A stretch of DNA of 64,000 nt, taken from NCBI GenBank assembly GCA_950106755.1, contig OX467088.1, forward strand, positions 3,146,001 to 3,210,000. Direction: 5' to 3'. The DNA is from Climacium dendroides. Its lineage: Eukaryota; Streptophyta; Bryopsida; Hypnales; Climaciaceae. Position 1 is the stretch's first letter. Every line of letters begins with the position of its first letter. The notes under the pieces were generated by a model, which was not told the DNA's origin, did not search any database, and saw only the letters and a list, made by a program, of their open reading frames with translations. Positions 44,542 to 56,525 of this stretch are shown one piece after another. The position numbers and the translations under genes were made by a program.

Positions 44542-47500
44542 ATAAATCATAAAGATCAAGTTAAAATAGTTAATTGAGATGACATCCTATTACTACAAGC
44601 TCAAAAATGTAAACAATTTTGGAGCTTACAAAATGAGAATAAAAAAATAATTAACTTTATTATAATATAGTCTTTTCTAACATTGAAATAGGTTTCACCT
44701 TAACAATTGATGAAATATTTTATCCTTTAAAAGGTCTACAATGATGGTATTTTTATATAAAATTTAGATTTTAAAAAAAAACATTTATTTTCTTTAAATA
44801 ATTTTTTTACTAAACATCTCATATAATGGCCATATATCTTTATAAAATTGCACAATAGATGAATTTCATTTTTTAGAGGTAAAGAGGAGCAAATGCAAGA
44901 CTAAACATCTATACTATTTTCTATCACATATGTTGTGTTTTTGAATTACCACTCCAATGCTCTTGAAAACCATATCAAAGTTGGACATGGTTAATGCAAG
45001 TTTATGGTAATTTTTCATATAAATTCCATCTAATATCTACTCAATTTAGCAGTTTTTCAAAGAATAAAAATTAAATTAAATCCTATTTTTTAAACTTTCA
45101 ATTTAATTCTATGTCATATAATGGGACCTATTTAGACATGCCTGAACATTTTAAACAAAGAACTATATCACTCCAAAAAACCATTTGTATTAGACTTGTT
45201 GGGCATGCAAGGTCTATAGTTTGATTCCTACTATTTTTTTAGCTTGGGCACAATCATCTAGTTGATGGGGGAAATAAAACCCTTGCTACTAGCATGTGTG
45301 TTACCCTCGGAGTAAATGCCAAGGTTTGGTCAATTTGTTATTTTTTGATGTGGTCCAAATGCCATATGTTCCATCTATGTAGACTTCTTATTTTATTCTT
45401 TGCACTAAAATTAACATTTTTAGAATGTTTTTTTTGTGGAAATCCTAGAACTTTAGGGATACTTTCCAAATGTTTTTGAATGTTTTTGAACAAAATATCT
45501 ACAATACAACACATGTTGGAAACAAAGTGGAGTAGTTAAATTTATGATTTCTTGAATCACAAATTCTATCTATAGGATCTTCTTGTACCTAACTTAAATA
45601 TCTATTTGTCTACCAATATTTAAAGCCTATTCTTTACACCATGTTCAAAGTAGTATAATAAACTTTTTTCAATTGTTCAAAATTTAAAGTTTTAAGGTTT
45701 GAAACTTTTAAAGAGAAAATGCTCATCTTTTGCTCCTTGAGGATTTTGATATTATATTATAAAATTGAGTTGAAAATCTACCAAAAAACTTTAAGAAAAA
45801 AACAAATCATTTTCATTATTTAGATAATCATTATATAGAAGAGTGTATAAACTAAATTGCTAAATAATTTATCGTAGAATCGGAACATGTCAATGGTGAA
45901 AATGCTATAGAAAACCATTTAAATCCTATACACTTTTTGTTTCAAAAAATTGTAAAGAGTGAGTTAAGAAACAAGTCTCATAGTTATTTACCTTGAAATA
46001 GTTTATGACTGCATACAAAATAGAATTTTTTCATATCCTGTACATCACTCATTAAAATGGAATGAATAAAAGTTTTCCTTGTAGATGTAGATCTATACTA
46101 CAAGAAAATATATATTTTTCAATTAAAAGAAATTGCTTTATAGCTATTTAATAATTCAAATTTTTTTAAAAAACAACAAAAATTTCTAGCCACAATCTTG
46201 TTTTATTTTGCAAAGTGACTCATTGGAAGTCTAGAAGAAATCTCCACCCTATATAAAAATTTTAGAAAAATATTGTCAAGAATTGCTTTCAAAGGAATCT
46301 ATCCCAAATTGCACAACCCATTTTGGTCATTGAAAGACTTAAAGTGTATCATCAACATTGAAATGAAAATCAAGTCTTAGAATAGGACACCCTCTATAAG
46401 TTTGTATATGTCAATATGTCGTTTTGGATGCTCTTTCAACTTCATTTCTTCAAATTCTTATAATAATTAGTATTGATTAGATCCCTTGCCGAGAATCTTC
46501 ATGTGCCTTCCGTTTGTTTGTGTGTTTTGGTTAGTAATTCTGTTTAGGTTTTAGAATTTGTTGAATTTGGAATTTTCAGGGCTTGAGTGTTCAAAGAACT
46601 ACCTATAAGGCCGTTTCATACATGGATGTCCACAAGCAATGAACAAAAATCTTGGCAATTTGATTGGTCAAAGGATAGGTTTTGTCCGATGGAGCTTTCA
46701 CACATGACAGATGATGAAATTGCCATGTCATCACCCACTCCCGCCAAAACTCAAGATGAAGCCATAGTTGTTGTATAGATAAGTTGGGGATCAAGTTGGG
46801 AGGTGATCAAAGAAAGGAGTTGTGAAGGAGCTTTTATGGATTAATAATGCAACAAAGGAACTTTCACAAGTTTAATTCCACCATGCATCCGGTTCCTAGT
46901 GTGAAACCATGCACTGGACGGACAAAACCAATGATGACATGGCAATCTGTGGGTGTCAATTTTTCAGTGAAATCTTGTACAGCGAGATACATCGATTGGT
47001 GATAAACGCGCGCCGGTGCCATTCAAAGTCGGTCAGAATCCGCAACGTTCTCTCCTTTGCACTGTTTCTAAACTTTTGCTTCCATTTTACTGCAATCAAG
47101 GCTCCGAGATCGATGGCGACCATCCACACCAAAACGGACTATCAAGTGGACAAAGGGTTTTCTGCACAAATACTGGACGTAACGGGCATTAGGTTTGCAT
47201 TTGCTCCACATTTGGAAGCTAATGAAAGCGTACATTACTTGTGTCTCTTATCTTGAAGCGAGGCGTGCGGATTTTTGGGCCTTGTCTGACTGACACGTAG
47301 AGTCCGTTAAGTATCCCTTCAACTTGAACTAATTGATATCTTTCTCCGTAAATCTCAAAAAACACCCAAATGTGTTTGAAGACTATGACCCCTAATAACT
47401 AGGGTTAGACAATCCTCTGTTTCTTGGTGAAGCGGAGGGTAGGTTTAATATTTTCCTCATGGTTGAGATTCGAAACTCTGAAATTTTACTTGAATTATTA

Positions 47501-47753
47501 GTTAGCGACTCTCCGTTCGGAAACAACCAGGGTGCAGGTGATGTGCAGGTTCCTGCAGGTGCTCTTGGCAGCCTTCTTCCTTCCTTGCTTTTAGAAGAAA
47601 TCCGGGGTTCAGGGTTTTATTTTTTCGTGAATGTATAGTACCGAAACCAGAGTGGACGATCCGAGCCACAGGATATCCGATCTTTACGATTGTGTAGGCA
47701 ATTGAGCAGTCAAACCTTTGCTTGACTGAACTGGATTGCAGCGAGGTCGGAGG
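44542..47753. other. AT-rich spacer and promoter region of the Misato gene
   Basis: Mostly A+T-rich repeats without a gene; 46000-46200 resembles 12200-12400. From about 46.9 kb the composition becomes more balanced. A short frame with an ATG at 47112 (MATIHTKTDYQVDKGFSAQI) has no recognised family and is left uncalled. The last few hundred bases should contain the Misato promoter. Confidence 0.45.
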
Positions 47754-50700
47754 ATGAGAGAAGTGGTGACCGTGCAGCTGGGCGGCTTCGCCAACTACGT
47801 GGGCGCTCATTTCTGGAACTTTCAGGTACAAACAAGACATCCGAATTTTCAATTGAACGGAAACTTGAGTCTTCTGGATAGTAGAAATACTGTCTTGGTC
47901 GTGCGAGGTACTGCATATGTAAGGTCAATGGGGATCGATTTTGTTTATACCCATGTCTGCCCAGTTTTATTTTATTAGAGGGAAAAGGTAAAGGGACAGT
48001 CATTGGAGCTGGGCGGTCATCCGCATAAGGTCATGTGGGACATAATGTGGCAATATTGAGAACTCTACATTCATGCTTGGCACTTTTGATGTGCTAGTTT
48101 TGGGTTTTCCATTGTCAAGTTGCAATACAGTTCTGATGGTTAAGGGGTTTCTGAATTTGTCAGGATGAAGCTCTTGGAGCTGTTGAAAATGGAGGTGCGG
48201 TTGGATTGGACATGGACGTTCTTTACAGAGTTGGTGAAACTCGGCAGGTATTTCAATTGGTTTTCCCATTCATCTATCCATTTTTCTGTGGTAGCTATGC
48301 AGTACCCTCTGATGAAAGCAATGTATGCTTGCTCTGTGTTGTCGTATCAATCTCATTTGCAAATGAGGAAAGGTGATGGAGCATTTTTCCCTGATTAGTG
48401 TGGGGTGACGATGTCAATTGCTTACTAAATCGCTCCTGCACTGTTGCAGGGCATAGCAACATACACACCACGGTTGCTTGCTTTTGACCTTCGTGGTAAG
48501 TGATGCCTCAGTGTTTTGTATTTTTTGAGATGACTTTGATTTAAGCACGGTAAATAGAATAGCAACCTGTATGTAGCAATATTCGTGGCGTTTCGCAAGC
48601 TTGGTACTTTTACTAATGCAACGTATTACGGCTTCAAGTTTAGGATTTGCGTATAATTCTACTATGCTTTGTGTTTTACAGTGTTCTTGGTACAGGGAGT
48701 TTGGGTGCAGTGCGTGCGGCAGGGTCTCTGTATGAGCGTTCACCGCAGCTCGAGTCTTCTACTATTACGACATGGTACATCTAACCACTGAAGTTTTTTC
48801 TTACCAAATTGTGATGTATTTATGCTATGTTATATCTTGTCAGTGTAAAGGTCTCACCTTGTTCATTGATCATGAATACAGGACTGGACCGACAGTAACA
48901 CATAGGCACGAGCCCGTTCCAAGGAATAACTTCCTCAGGAGCTTGGATGAAGAATCGGAAGGCTGGACTTCTGGAGGCTATAGCAGTGAACCTACTGTCT
49001 CCGGTAACGGGATTGAATCAGCCAATAGCTCTGCAAGGATTCGGTCAGGGGACGTTGTGCCCTCTGAAGAAACCAGAGAGAGGTCCCTGGTGCAATCTCT
49101 GGACGATTCTGTGGAGTTTTGGACAGATTATCTTAAGGCGCATCTACATCCCCGGAGCTTGTATGAGCTACCAAATACTTTCTATGGGGTCACTCCATTT
49201 GACAACTATTCAAGTGGCCTAGGATTTTTTAAAGAGCAGGAGCAGCTTGAGGATGTAGAAAATCGATTGCGTTTCTTTGTTGAGGAGTGCGACCATCTAC
49301 AGGTATGGTTCAGTTGGAATTTTACCCTGAAGACATGACTGCATCATCTATAGTATCCGCCCTTTGATGGTCATATTGGTTATCAGTGGTTTGTTTGTAC
49401 TGGTGTCAGTGCTCGTCTCTTGCATATAGTTTGATCGTGTAGGGTTTGAACGACGAGTTCAGAAAATTTTACTATCGTACACTGTATTCACAAGTATTTC
49501 ACGATCTGAGTTATACATCTGAACTTCTGATAGCCAAGTGGTGCTGCTTTAATACCTCTTGTTTGCGTGTGCAGGGTTTCCAATTCATGGTTGACAGTTC
49601 GGGGGGCTTTGCGGGAGTTGCAGCTGATTTTCTGGAGGCTGTGGGGGATGAATACAACCGAAATCCACAGTTACTGTTTTCCTTGCGGCCCCCCTGGACC
49701 ACTCCAGCAGTCAGCCACCGAGATGCAGTTGTTGCTAGTCTCCATGAGTCGGTCTCTCTTGCTCGCCTCTCCTCTCTCTCCAATCTTCTTATACCAGCAG
49801 GGCTTCAGCAACTTGCCTCTAGTGAGTTGCGCTGTGATATTTAACCGCTTGTTCCCCTTTTGGCCTGTTCTGTCTTGATTCTCACCGTATTGTCAAAGCA
49901 TTGGATCGCTGTTTCGGATTGTTATTTCGCTTTGGGGCCACAGGTGGGGTCTACTGAAGTTTGAAGTTCGTATCATTAACCTGTGGTATTGCACACTTGA
50001 AAATGGCAGGTCAATTTGCAAGACATTTGTGTGTGAATGACTCGAAGCATTTCCATACAAGTGCCGTCTATGCAACTGCATTAAACACCATCACGCTACC
50101 TTTCCGAATGGCAGTTTCAGGACCTACTGCAACTTCTCAAGAGAAAGGGGTTGGCAGCAGTGACATGGGCAACATGGTCAGGCTTGTTTCTTGCTCGCAG
50201 CAGAAAAAAGTTGCCCTCCTCGAAGCTGCGGTTCCTGGGCCTGCCCTCCCTGGTGCGTTTTCCTTTTTGTATCTATGTTATCATTTGGTTTAGTGCCGTG
50301 CAGGTACCATTTCAGATCTAACAACCTTTCAAGCCTCAATGTACGTTCGGTGGTGTCTTCCATCATATTAAATTTTGCAGAAAGCTTCAGACATACATGA
50401 AAGTTTGTGGGATTGCCTTGCAGTAGCTGGAAGGTCGGGAAGTTTTGACTTGACATCTCTATTGTCCCTGACGCCGGACGTTGACCATTCAAATTGTGTT
50501 ACTCAAGCTGCAGAAGCACTAGTGATTCAAGGATCTCGATTGGCAGGTGAGATATCCTTACAGCTCTCAAATTAAAGCATGAGATAAACGACTCAGAATA
50601 TATCGTCAGATTTTTACACTCCAACTTTGAGGATACTTTTGAGAGATTGCTCAGAAGTGACCACCTCGTGTGATCACTACTCAGAAAGACAAACGAGTAA

Positions 50701-51669
50701 GTATTAATCATCCTCTCACAATTTGTTTTGGATACTGCTCCTATGGTAGACATTCTGTGTGGAAGTTGTCTTTTTGTTGCGCTCTCGTCTGCATTTGTAC
50801 CATGAGGTACACTCGGACCTTTTTAATGTGACCTCTAATGGCCTTCTGAAATATTCTGCACACTTGCCACACTACCTTTGACTGTAGCACACCTACAAAC
50901 TATGTCAGACTTTTGTCTTGGGACCCCAGGCACTCAGATTGAAGAGGGTCTGCACGTAGTGGCATTCAGATTGCAGTCAACCTGTACACTTGTGGCTTGT
51001 TGTAAAGTGTTGCACAGAGTTTTCGTTACTGCGATTGGTCTACCGGACTGTCTTAGTCAACCTTGTCGTTTCTTAATTTCTGGAGCAGATTTCGTAAATG
51101 CAGTCCTTTCTGGAGTCTGTTTGCGGAAATCGTCACTTTGTTGTTCACTCTTTACATGGCACGTGTAGCCTACAACACATTGAGAACTCAAATTGGGTCG
51201 AATTTATGCAGGTGAAGGAGGTTCAGCATCTGTGGCGCAAGTGCTTGAATGCACCTACACCGGAAAGACGGCTGTCCGAAGAGGAGCACTGTCTCTCTGT
51301 CAACTTTCGATCTCTCCCATCCCTCTTTCAATTCCGTTACCTTTCCCTTGTATATTTGGCCCTTACGTAAGTTCCAGGGGGGACATTTTGCCAAATCCGA
51401 TCGCATCTATTGCAGGGCGAGGGGGTGTCGATGTGCTGTCCATGCCAGTGGCCGCAAGAGTGACTAGTAGTGACGCTCTATTACCGTACGTGAAAGGGCG
51501 GTTGATGAGTTTCCGCAAATTGGGCCTTTCACGGGCGTCAGTTGGCGCTGGTGTGTTAGAGGACTGGGGGTTTGCGAAAGAGGAGGCTCTCGACTTGGCC
51601 GAAGTTTTGGGTAACCTAGTTGGTGCGTACAGTGACAGAGCGTATGATAGTTCGACAGATTCTGATTAG
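47754..51669 (+). CDS. DML1/Misato homologue, multi-exon
   Basis: Exons 47754-47825, 48164-48247, 48450-48495, 48696-48774, 48882-49302, 49575-49821, 50010-50252, about 50304-50340, 50381-50546 and 51212-51669. The product starts MREVVTVQLGGFANYVGAHF, the tubulin-like Misato segment, followed by DMDVLYRVGETRQ and GIATYTPRLLAFDLRGSLG. The DML1 tubulin-like domain follows: WTDYLKAHLHPRSLYELPNT and GFQFMVDSSGGFAGVAADFL. The end includes PLSIPLPFPCIFG and LLPYVKGRLMSFRKLGLSRA, as in plant Misato proteins. Family members are cytosolic or mitochondrial-surface proteins involved in mitochondrial distribution and the spindle in animals; the plant role is less clear. The join around 50340/50381 is one base out of phase in my model, so exon 8 needs transcript support. 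A GT...AG pair at 51368-51416 was not used because removing it breaks the conserved frame. Otherwise the gene looks intact, about 615-620 residues. Confidence 0.88.
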
Positions 51670-51874
51670 AGCACGGTTCTTGTAGCGACGTTGGAGTTTC
51701 TTACTATTAGACTGTTAAGCAAGCGCAGACTGTCATGGCATTTGCATGGAAGTAAGACCATAGCACAGCTGCGCTGCATCTTTGTAAGTTAACAATAAGT
51801 TTACATAAAGGAGGTCTGGATGGGATGATGATGTCTCGGTGGATGATGATGTCTCGGTGTTCTTGTGTGGACTA

Positions 51875-52202
51875 CACTAATGATGATAAATAGTGTTGGC
51901 AACACTAATCACGAAGCATAACACTAATTGTCAACAATCTGGTTAATGTTACCAACACTAAATGTCAACATAAACACTATTTGTCAACTATTGGGTATAA
52001 ATTTTTTACAAGTTTACATTTAGTGTTACCTAACTATTTCATCAAAATGCAAAGAAAAACGTATGAACTCAAGAAACCTATTACATGCTCAAAAGAGTTA
52101 TTGCTCAGAAAAGTGAACACAACATTAAATGCCAACTAATTGAAGTTTAGAGTGACCGGGGTAAAAATCCAGGTAACACTAATCACAACATAATCATTAG
52201 TG
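51875..52202. mobile_element. MITE-like element with CACTAATGAT termini
   Basis: Terminal inverted repeat CACTAATGAT (51875-51884) and ATCATTAGTG (52193-52202), each next to TA on the outside. The complementarity extends outward (ACTA...TAGT). The interior has repeated AACACTAA(A/T)TGTCAAC motifs. Size (about 330 bp), termini and lack of coding fit a MITE. TA flanks would suggest the Tc1/mariner group, but assignment is uncertain. Confidence 0.55.
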
Positions 52203-53045
52203 TAGTGACCAAGTAACTGCTTTGGGCCTAGGCAATACTTGGCGGTTCCTGAAGAACCAAGTTTGACATCGTGATGGCTCCGAATTGTACGATTTTACTC
52301 GATTGTGAGAACATTGAACTGTCAGAACCTCAGCGGCCAGGGAGGACTGACCCCTCTATTGCCCTTTTTCTTACCCTCGCAGAAAACGCTGGAACTTCAT
52401 ATTTTTCACACAATTTTTTTTTTTCAAATTCTGAAATCATATTTGGAATCAGAGACCTCAAATTAGCTAGGGGGAGTCAGCTGGCTGTATCCTTTTCCAC
52501 CCTTTACGACGTACGACAGGTTCGCCTGCGTGGCTTGAGGTCACTAGATTTTTCACCCATATCATCAACTGAACCGGAGGGTGAATGACCTCCGTCCCTC
52601 CCCTTGCATCCCATTTCTCATCCATCTTCATCCGCTGCAACGTGAAATGCGGAGCGAAGTTTTTGACCTGAGCCATCCCTGCGGAGCGGTTGCCTGATTC
52701 AGGCAGTAGTCTTCTTGCTTCCCTGCAGTGCAGATTGCACGAGTACTTATTAGAAGCTCCGATAGTATGTTTCTTTCTCTTTTTGTCTAGTTGAGGATTA
52801 CTGCTGTTCATTTGTGGTGTCCTCAGGTTGTGGTTATCGTCATCTGAGACGTGCATGCAGGAAGGGTTTCCAGACACGAGCTTTGGAAGTGGGAGAGCAT
52901 TTTCTCCTGGGGATTGCGTGGAGCGTTTTTGATGATTGCATTTGTGGGGCACTTCGGATTTTGAGGCCTGGCGCTTGCTTGTGGCCGGGGATGAAACTAC
53001 GACGACAAACTTGGTGAGGTGTCCCTGAGGAGTGCGCTGTTGTGG
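52203..53045 (+). promoter_or_regulatory. upstream region of the DUF1997 gene
   Basis: Intergenic region with rising G+C towards the gene. A small upstream frame (ATG at 52991, eight codons) precedes the main start. The 105-codon frame at 52271-52588 has no recognised family. No specific promoter element identified. Confidence 0.35.
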
Positions 53046-53978
53046 ATGGCGCAAGGAGCAATGGCGGTCGTCTGTAGCGTGCCTTCCGCCATGGCCGCCC
53101 AAACCTGTGTACCCTCGTCACACTCCTTGCTCTCGTCCCTCGCTCCTCCTACACTCCATTTCTGGTCCTGGCAATCTGCCTCCCTTTGTCGTCGGCGCAT
53201 CCCTTCGTGGTCAGCCCGTTTGCTCCTCCGAAGCATGATCTCTTCTTCCTCATTCGGGGGGCCTGTCCAAGAGATGCATGTCCGAAATTCGCAAAGAAGC
53301 CGAAGTGTTGTCACGGAAGTGTCCAGCGTCACAGGCAGCAGTAATGATGAGGTCTCCGACGTTGCGGCTGCCTCTGCCTCCTCGGATGAGAAGAGCTCGG
53401 GACCACGGGCGAAATTCATGGCCCGACGGACGGAGACGTATGAACTGGAAGAAGTGGCGAGGCCGCTGGCGGAGTACATGGCGTTGCCTGCGAGCCAGTA
53501 CTCGGTGTTGGATGCGGAGCGCATCGAGCGCGTGGATGATACCATGTTTAAGTGCTACGCCCATCGCTTCAAGTTCTTCAACTTTGAGGTGGGGCCGGTG
53601 CTCCTGGTGCGCGTGGAGGAGCAGCCCGACGGGTGCTGCATTCGCCTGCTATCGTGCACCCTGGAAGGCTCGCCCATTGTGGTGGCGCAGAACCAGAAAT
53701 TCTCCGCCAGCATGGTGAACAAGGTATCGTGGCGAGTGAGCGAGAAGTCGCCTTCTGCCCGGCAGCTCGTTTCGGACACCACTCTGGAGGTCGCGGTGGA
53801 CATTCCCTTTCCGTTCCGGGCCATTCCTGTGCCGGCCATCGAAGGCAGTGGCAACAAGGTTATGGCCCAGCTGCTCAAGGTCATGCTCCCGCGCTTCCTG
53901 TCGCAACTGGGGAAAGATTACTATGCCTGGGCGTCCGGTGACACCTCACGCAAGCCTGTGGGCACCGGCGAGCTTTAG
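53046..53978 (+). CDS. DUF1997 family protein, plastid-targeted, single exon
   Basis: 310 residues from the ATG at 53046 (MAQGAMAVVCSVPSAMAAQT). The frame continues upstream from a GTG but this ATG is the first usable start. Residues 1-75 are rich in Ser, Ala and Arg with few acids, typical of a chloroplast transit peptide. A Ser-rich linker follows. The DUF1997 domain occupies about residues 130-300: LPASQYSVLDAERIERVDDT, FKFFNFEVGPVLLVRVEEQP, GCCIRLLSCTLEGSPIVVAQ, DIPFPFRAIPVPAIEGSGNK and LPRFLSQLGKDYYAWASGD. The family is found in plants and cyanobacteria and is related to SRPBCC-type lipid-binding folds; its exact function is not known to me. The coding region is G+C-rich compared with its surroundings, and long antisense frames across it are by-products of that. 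Confidence 0.88.
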   Translation: MAQGAMAVVCSVPSAMAAQTCVPSSHSLLSSLAPPTLHFWSWQSASLCRRRIPSWSARLLLRSMISSSSFGGPVQEMHVRNSQRSRSVVTEVSSVTGSSNDEVSDVAAASASSDEKSSGPRAKFMARRTETYELEEVARPLAEYMALPASQYSVLDAERIERVDDTMFKCYAHRFKFFNFEVGPVLLVRVEEQPDGCCIRLLSCTLEGSPIVVAQNQKFSASMVNKVSWRVSEKSPSARQLVSDTTLEVAVDIPFPFRAIPVPAIEGSGNKVMAQLLKVMLPRFLSQLGKDYYAWASGDTSRKPVGTGEL

Positions 53979-54738
53979 GGTTTGGTCACCTCCTCTGTTC
54001 TGCTCTGCGCGCGCCTTTCTATCCTTTCTCATCTCGTGGGCTTCTGGCGGAGGGCTATGAGTTCATTCTTTCTGGCTGCTAGAGTGAGCTCTACACCGTA
54101 CTGTCACCATTGTTGCAAAGACGATGAGGGGCAGCACTTAGATTCAATTTTCGTCGGCAGTCAGAGTTGGTAGCTAGGACAATCCAAGGCCCAGAATGAG
54201 ATCTAATGTGCATGTCTTAAAACTATTTTTTCGGGACTTGACATGCTGTGTGTCCATTCATTCATGAAGGAGGTAAATTCATTAATGATGGGCGGTTGGG
54301 TTTCACACACTGCCACATTGGCGTGCTGCATGCGTGCGTGTGTGCTTGTCCGAGCGTGTGCCGCCTGTTGCAACGAACGTCTTGAGAATGTGGATTGCGA
54401 TGGAGGGGTCACGGTACCTCTCGAACGTTATTCCCTGTGACACTGAACTATGTACGATGCAAATGGCACTAAATGTTGAGAAGGCAGCCCATTTGTAAAA
54501 TATGAGCCCGTGTACTCTGCAGATCATGTGACTTGAAAAATAATCATTGTGATCTTGTTTGATTGGTCTATGCTATTGATTCAGAAGTCTGTTCGAAAAC
54601 CAGAGCTGAGAAATGGCTTACTAGCAGGGTTATTCTCCTGATCTATCTCCATGGAAGACGATGTAGAGTTGGAGGAGTAGAGATTTAAGCGATTGGACCG
54701 AGTACAGCTGTGGCCCTCGACGTTGCAGTCGACCAGGT
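53979..54738. other. 3' region between DUF1997 gene and receptor kinase remnant
   Basis: Holds the presumed 3' UTR of the DUF1997 gene and a short GT-rich simple stretch near 54325-54365. No gene supported. Confidence 0.5.
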
Positions 54739-56525
54739 TTACCAAGAAAGCGGGCTGTTGCACGGGGAACGGGATGGGGAGAGCAGGCCTTGCAGCATCT
54801 GCACCACCTCGTTCATGGACGGGCGCAGGTGCGACTTCTCATTGATGCACCAGAACGCCACCTGCAGCGCCCGCTGCACATCCTGGCGGTCCACAACGAA
54901 TCCCAGCAGCGACTGGTCAACCACCTCTATGAGTCCGTCCGTGTCGAGATTGGGGAATGCCCATGTGGGGAAGTACACGTCCGTCGAAGTTGGTCGTGGC
55001 TGTGCGCAGGTTGCGTTGCCTGCTGACGACCATGCCGTACCTGAACTCATCCATCCGTCTTGCTCGTGATGGCCACCTGATCATTCGTCCACTGGGGGCC
55101 AGGCATCCAGTGGTCCCGCGGATGTGCGACGTCACCGTGCGTGTCTGGTCGCGGCTCAAGATGCGGGACAGCCCGAATTCCGCCACCTTGGCGGGGTCGA
55201 GGAGAATGTCCTCGGGCTTGACGTCGCAGTGGATAATCCTCTGCTTGCAATCCTCATGCAAATACGCTAAGTCTCGGGCCGTTTGGATGGCAATGGCGAA
55301 CCGCGACCTCCAGTCCAACACTTGCGAGGGCCCATGCTACCCCGCAGGAAACAGCAACACTCTGTCCAGGGAGCCTCGCTCCACATACTCGTAGACAAGT
55401 ATCTTCTGGCGCCCGTCGGTACAGTAGCCCAACAGGGAGACGAGGTGGATGTGATGGATTGTGCCAATGCTTTCAACCTCCTGCAGAAACTCTTGTTCCA
55501 CGTGACTGGTGTCCTTGGTGTCACTGCCACTGGAGTGTCGCCAACTCGGCCCATGAACACGGTGCTACAGCCACCCTCCCCGATTTTGGCTGCGGTCATG
55601 AGCGCAATCTTCCCATACGAGAACCTCACCATAGATCCTTTGGCCTCCATCCACTTCTCTTGCAGCCTCCTCTTGCGCAGCGTCCCCACCGTCCGAGAAC
55701 ACAGGCGCCATTCGCACGCGCACAGCAAGAGGCTAAGGATCACCACCGCACCGAGAACTTCTGCCACGATTTTGAATGTGTGTTCTGTGAATGACTGACA
55801 ACTCCCTGTACTGTTGCCGGCAACTCGTACGAACCCCTGGCGGATTGATGTGTAATACCCTGTCAGGAGCGGCTCTCGCTTCAGCCAACAGGTGCTTACA
55901 CGCAAAGTCGCTGAATCCTCAAGTGTGCTTACTGCAGCCACGCAAAGACTGAAAAATCTAAGCACAAGTTACAGCACTCTTCCTCTGTGACCCCATTTTG
56001 CAAGTCTGTGACTGGTGTAGACATTGGTACCATCATATCAGAATTGCGACTCGGTTCTCTTACAACCTAACCTCTGATCATTGAGGTCCACAATGTTGAA
56101 ATCCTTCGTAGGGCAACTGCAAGTGCTATTGCTGCAGATTGCGTAGGGGCCACAAAAGCCGGAGATTATCGCAATCATCTAGAGCTCGCCACTTAATGTC
56201 GAGCACCTGCCAACCGTCCAGCTATACAGCCGACGGTCGCATAGGGTTAGCCGCAGCAAAAGAGTGGTTCCTGATGCTTCTTCAGTTTTCGGTGACCCCA
56301 ATTGCTGTCTGTTCCATTCAGCAATGCTGCTTGGAAAAGGCCGGCGGCTGTAGAGAACACGGGAGGATGCACTTAAGGAATTGGGCCAGTATTGAATTTG
56401 GGGGTTATCCATTTGATTGGGAGATTGCTGAGAGATTATTAGTACATCATCTGATTGGCATCGTTGACAAGCACGAGGTTCCCCGTATCTCGAATGCTCG
56501 CCGTGGTCACGTTCAACTGCGAACC
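54739..56525 (-). pseudogene. G-type lectin S-receptor-like kinase (SD2-5 type), decayed
   Basis: Minus-strand remnants in the right order but in several frames. A bulb-lectin piece (SIRDTGNLVLVNDANQ) lies near 56435-56520. An S-locus/EGF-like piece (CGPYAICSNSTCSCP, then NDQRLGCKR) lies near 56050-56160. A membrane segment (VAEVLGAVVILSLLLCACEW) lies near 55720-55780. Kinase pieces follow: glycine loop IGEGGCSTVFMG, LLGYCTDGRQKILVYEYVER, IIHCDVKPEDILLD, AEFGLSRIL in place of DFG, and the C-lobe VAFWCINEKSHLRPSMNEVV. A TAG lies at 55337-55339, with frameshifts around 55.52 kb and 55.1 kb. The catalytic Lys (VAVK) appears as VAVT. The family senses extracellular ligands at the plasma membrane; this copy cannot code for a working kinase. 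Confidence 0.82.

Noticed and set aside
47112..47256. Short gene starting MATIHTKTDYQVDKG
   Set aside because: No family recognised, no splice continuation found, and it lies in the presumed promoter region of Misato.
51368..51416. 49-base intron in the last Misato exon (GTAAGT ... TTGCAG)
   Set aside because: Removing it shifts the frame and destroys the conserved C-terminus. Leaving it in keeps the reading continuous.
53046..53978. Several long open frames on both strands overlapping the DUF1997 gene (e.g. 182 codons at 52997-53545 minus, 146 codons at 53278-53718 plus)
   Set aside because: They arise from the G+C-rich codons of the real gene and match no family.
55283..55798. 171-codon plus-strand frame
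   Set aside because: It is antisense to the recognisable receptor kinase pieces and matches nothing itself.
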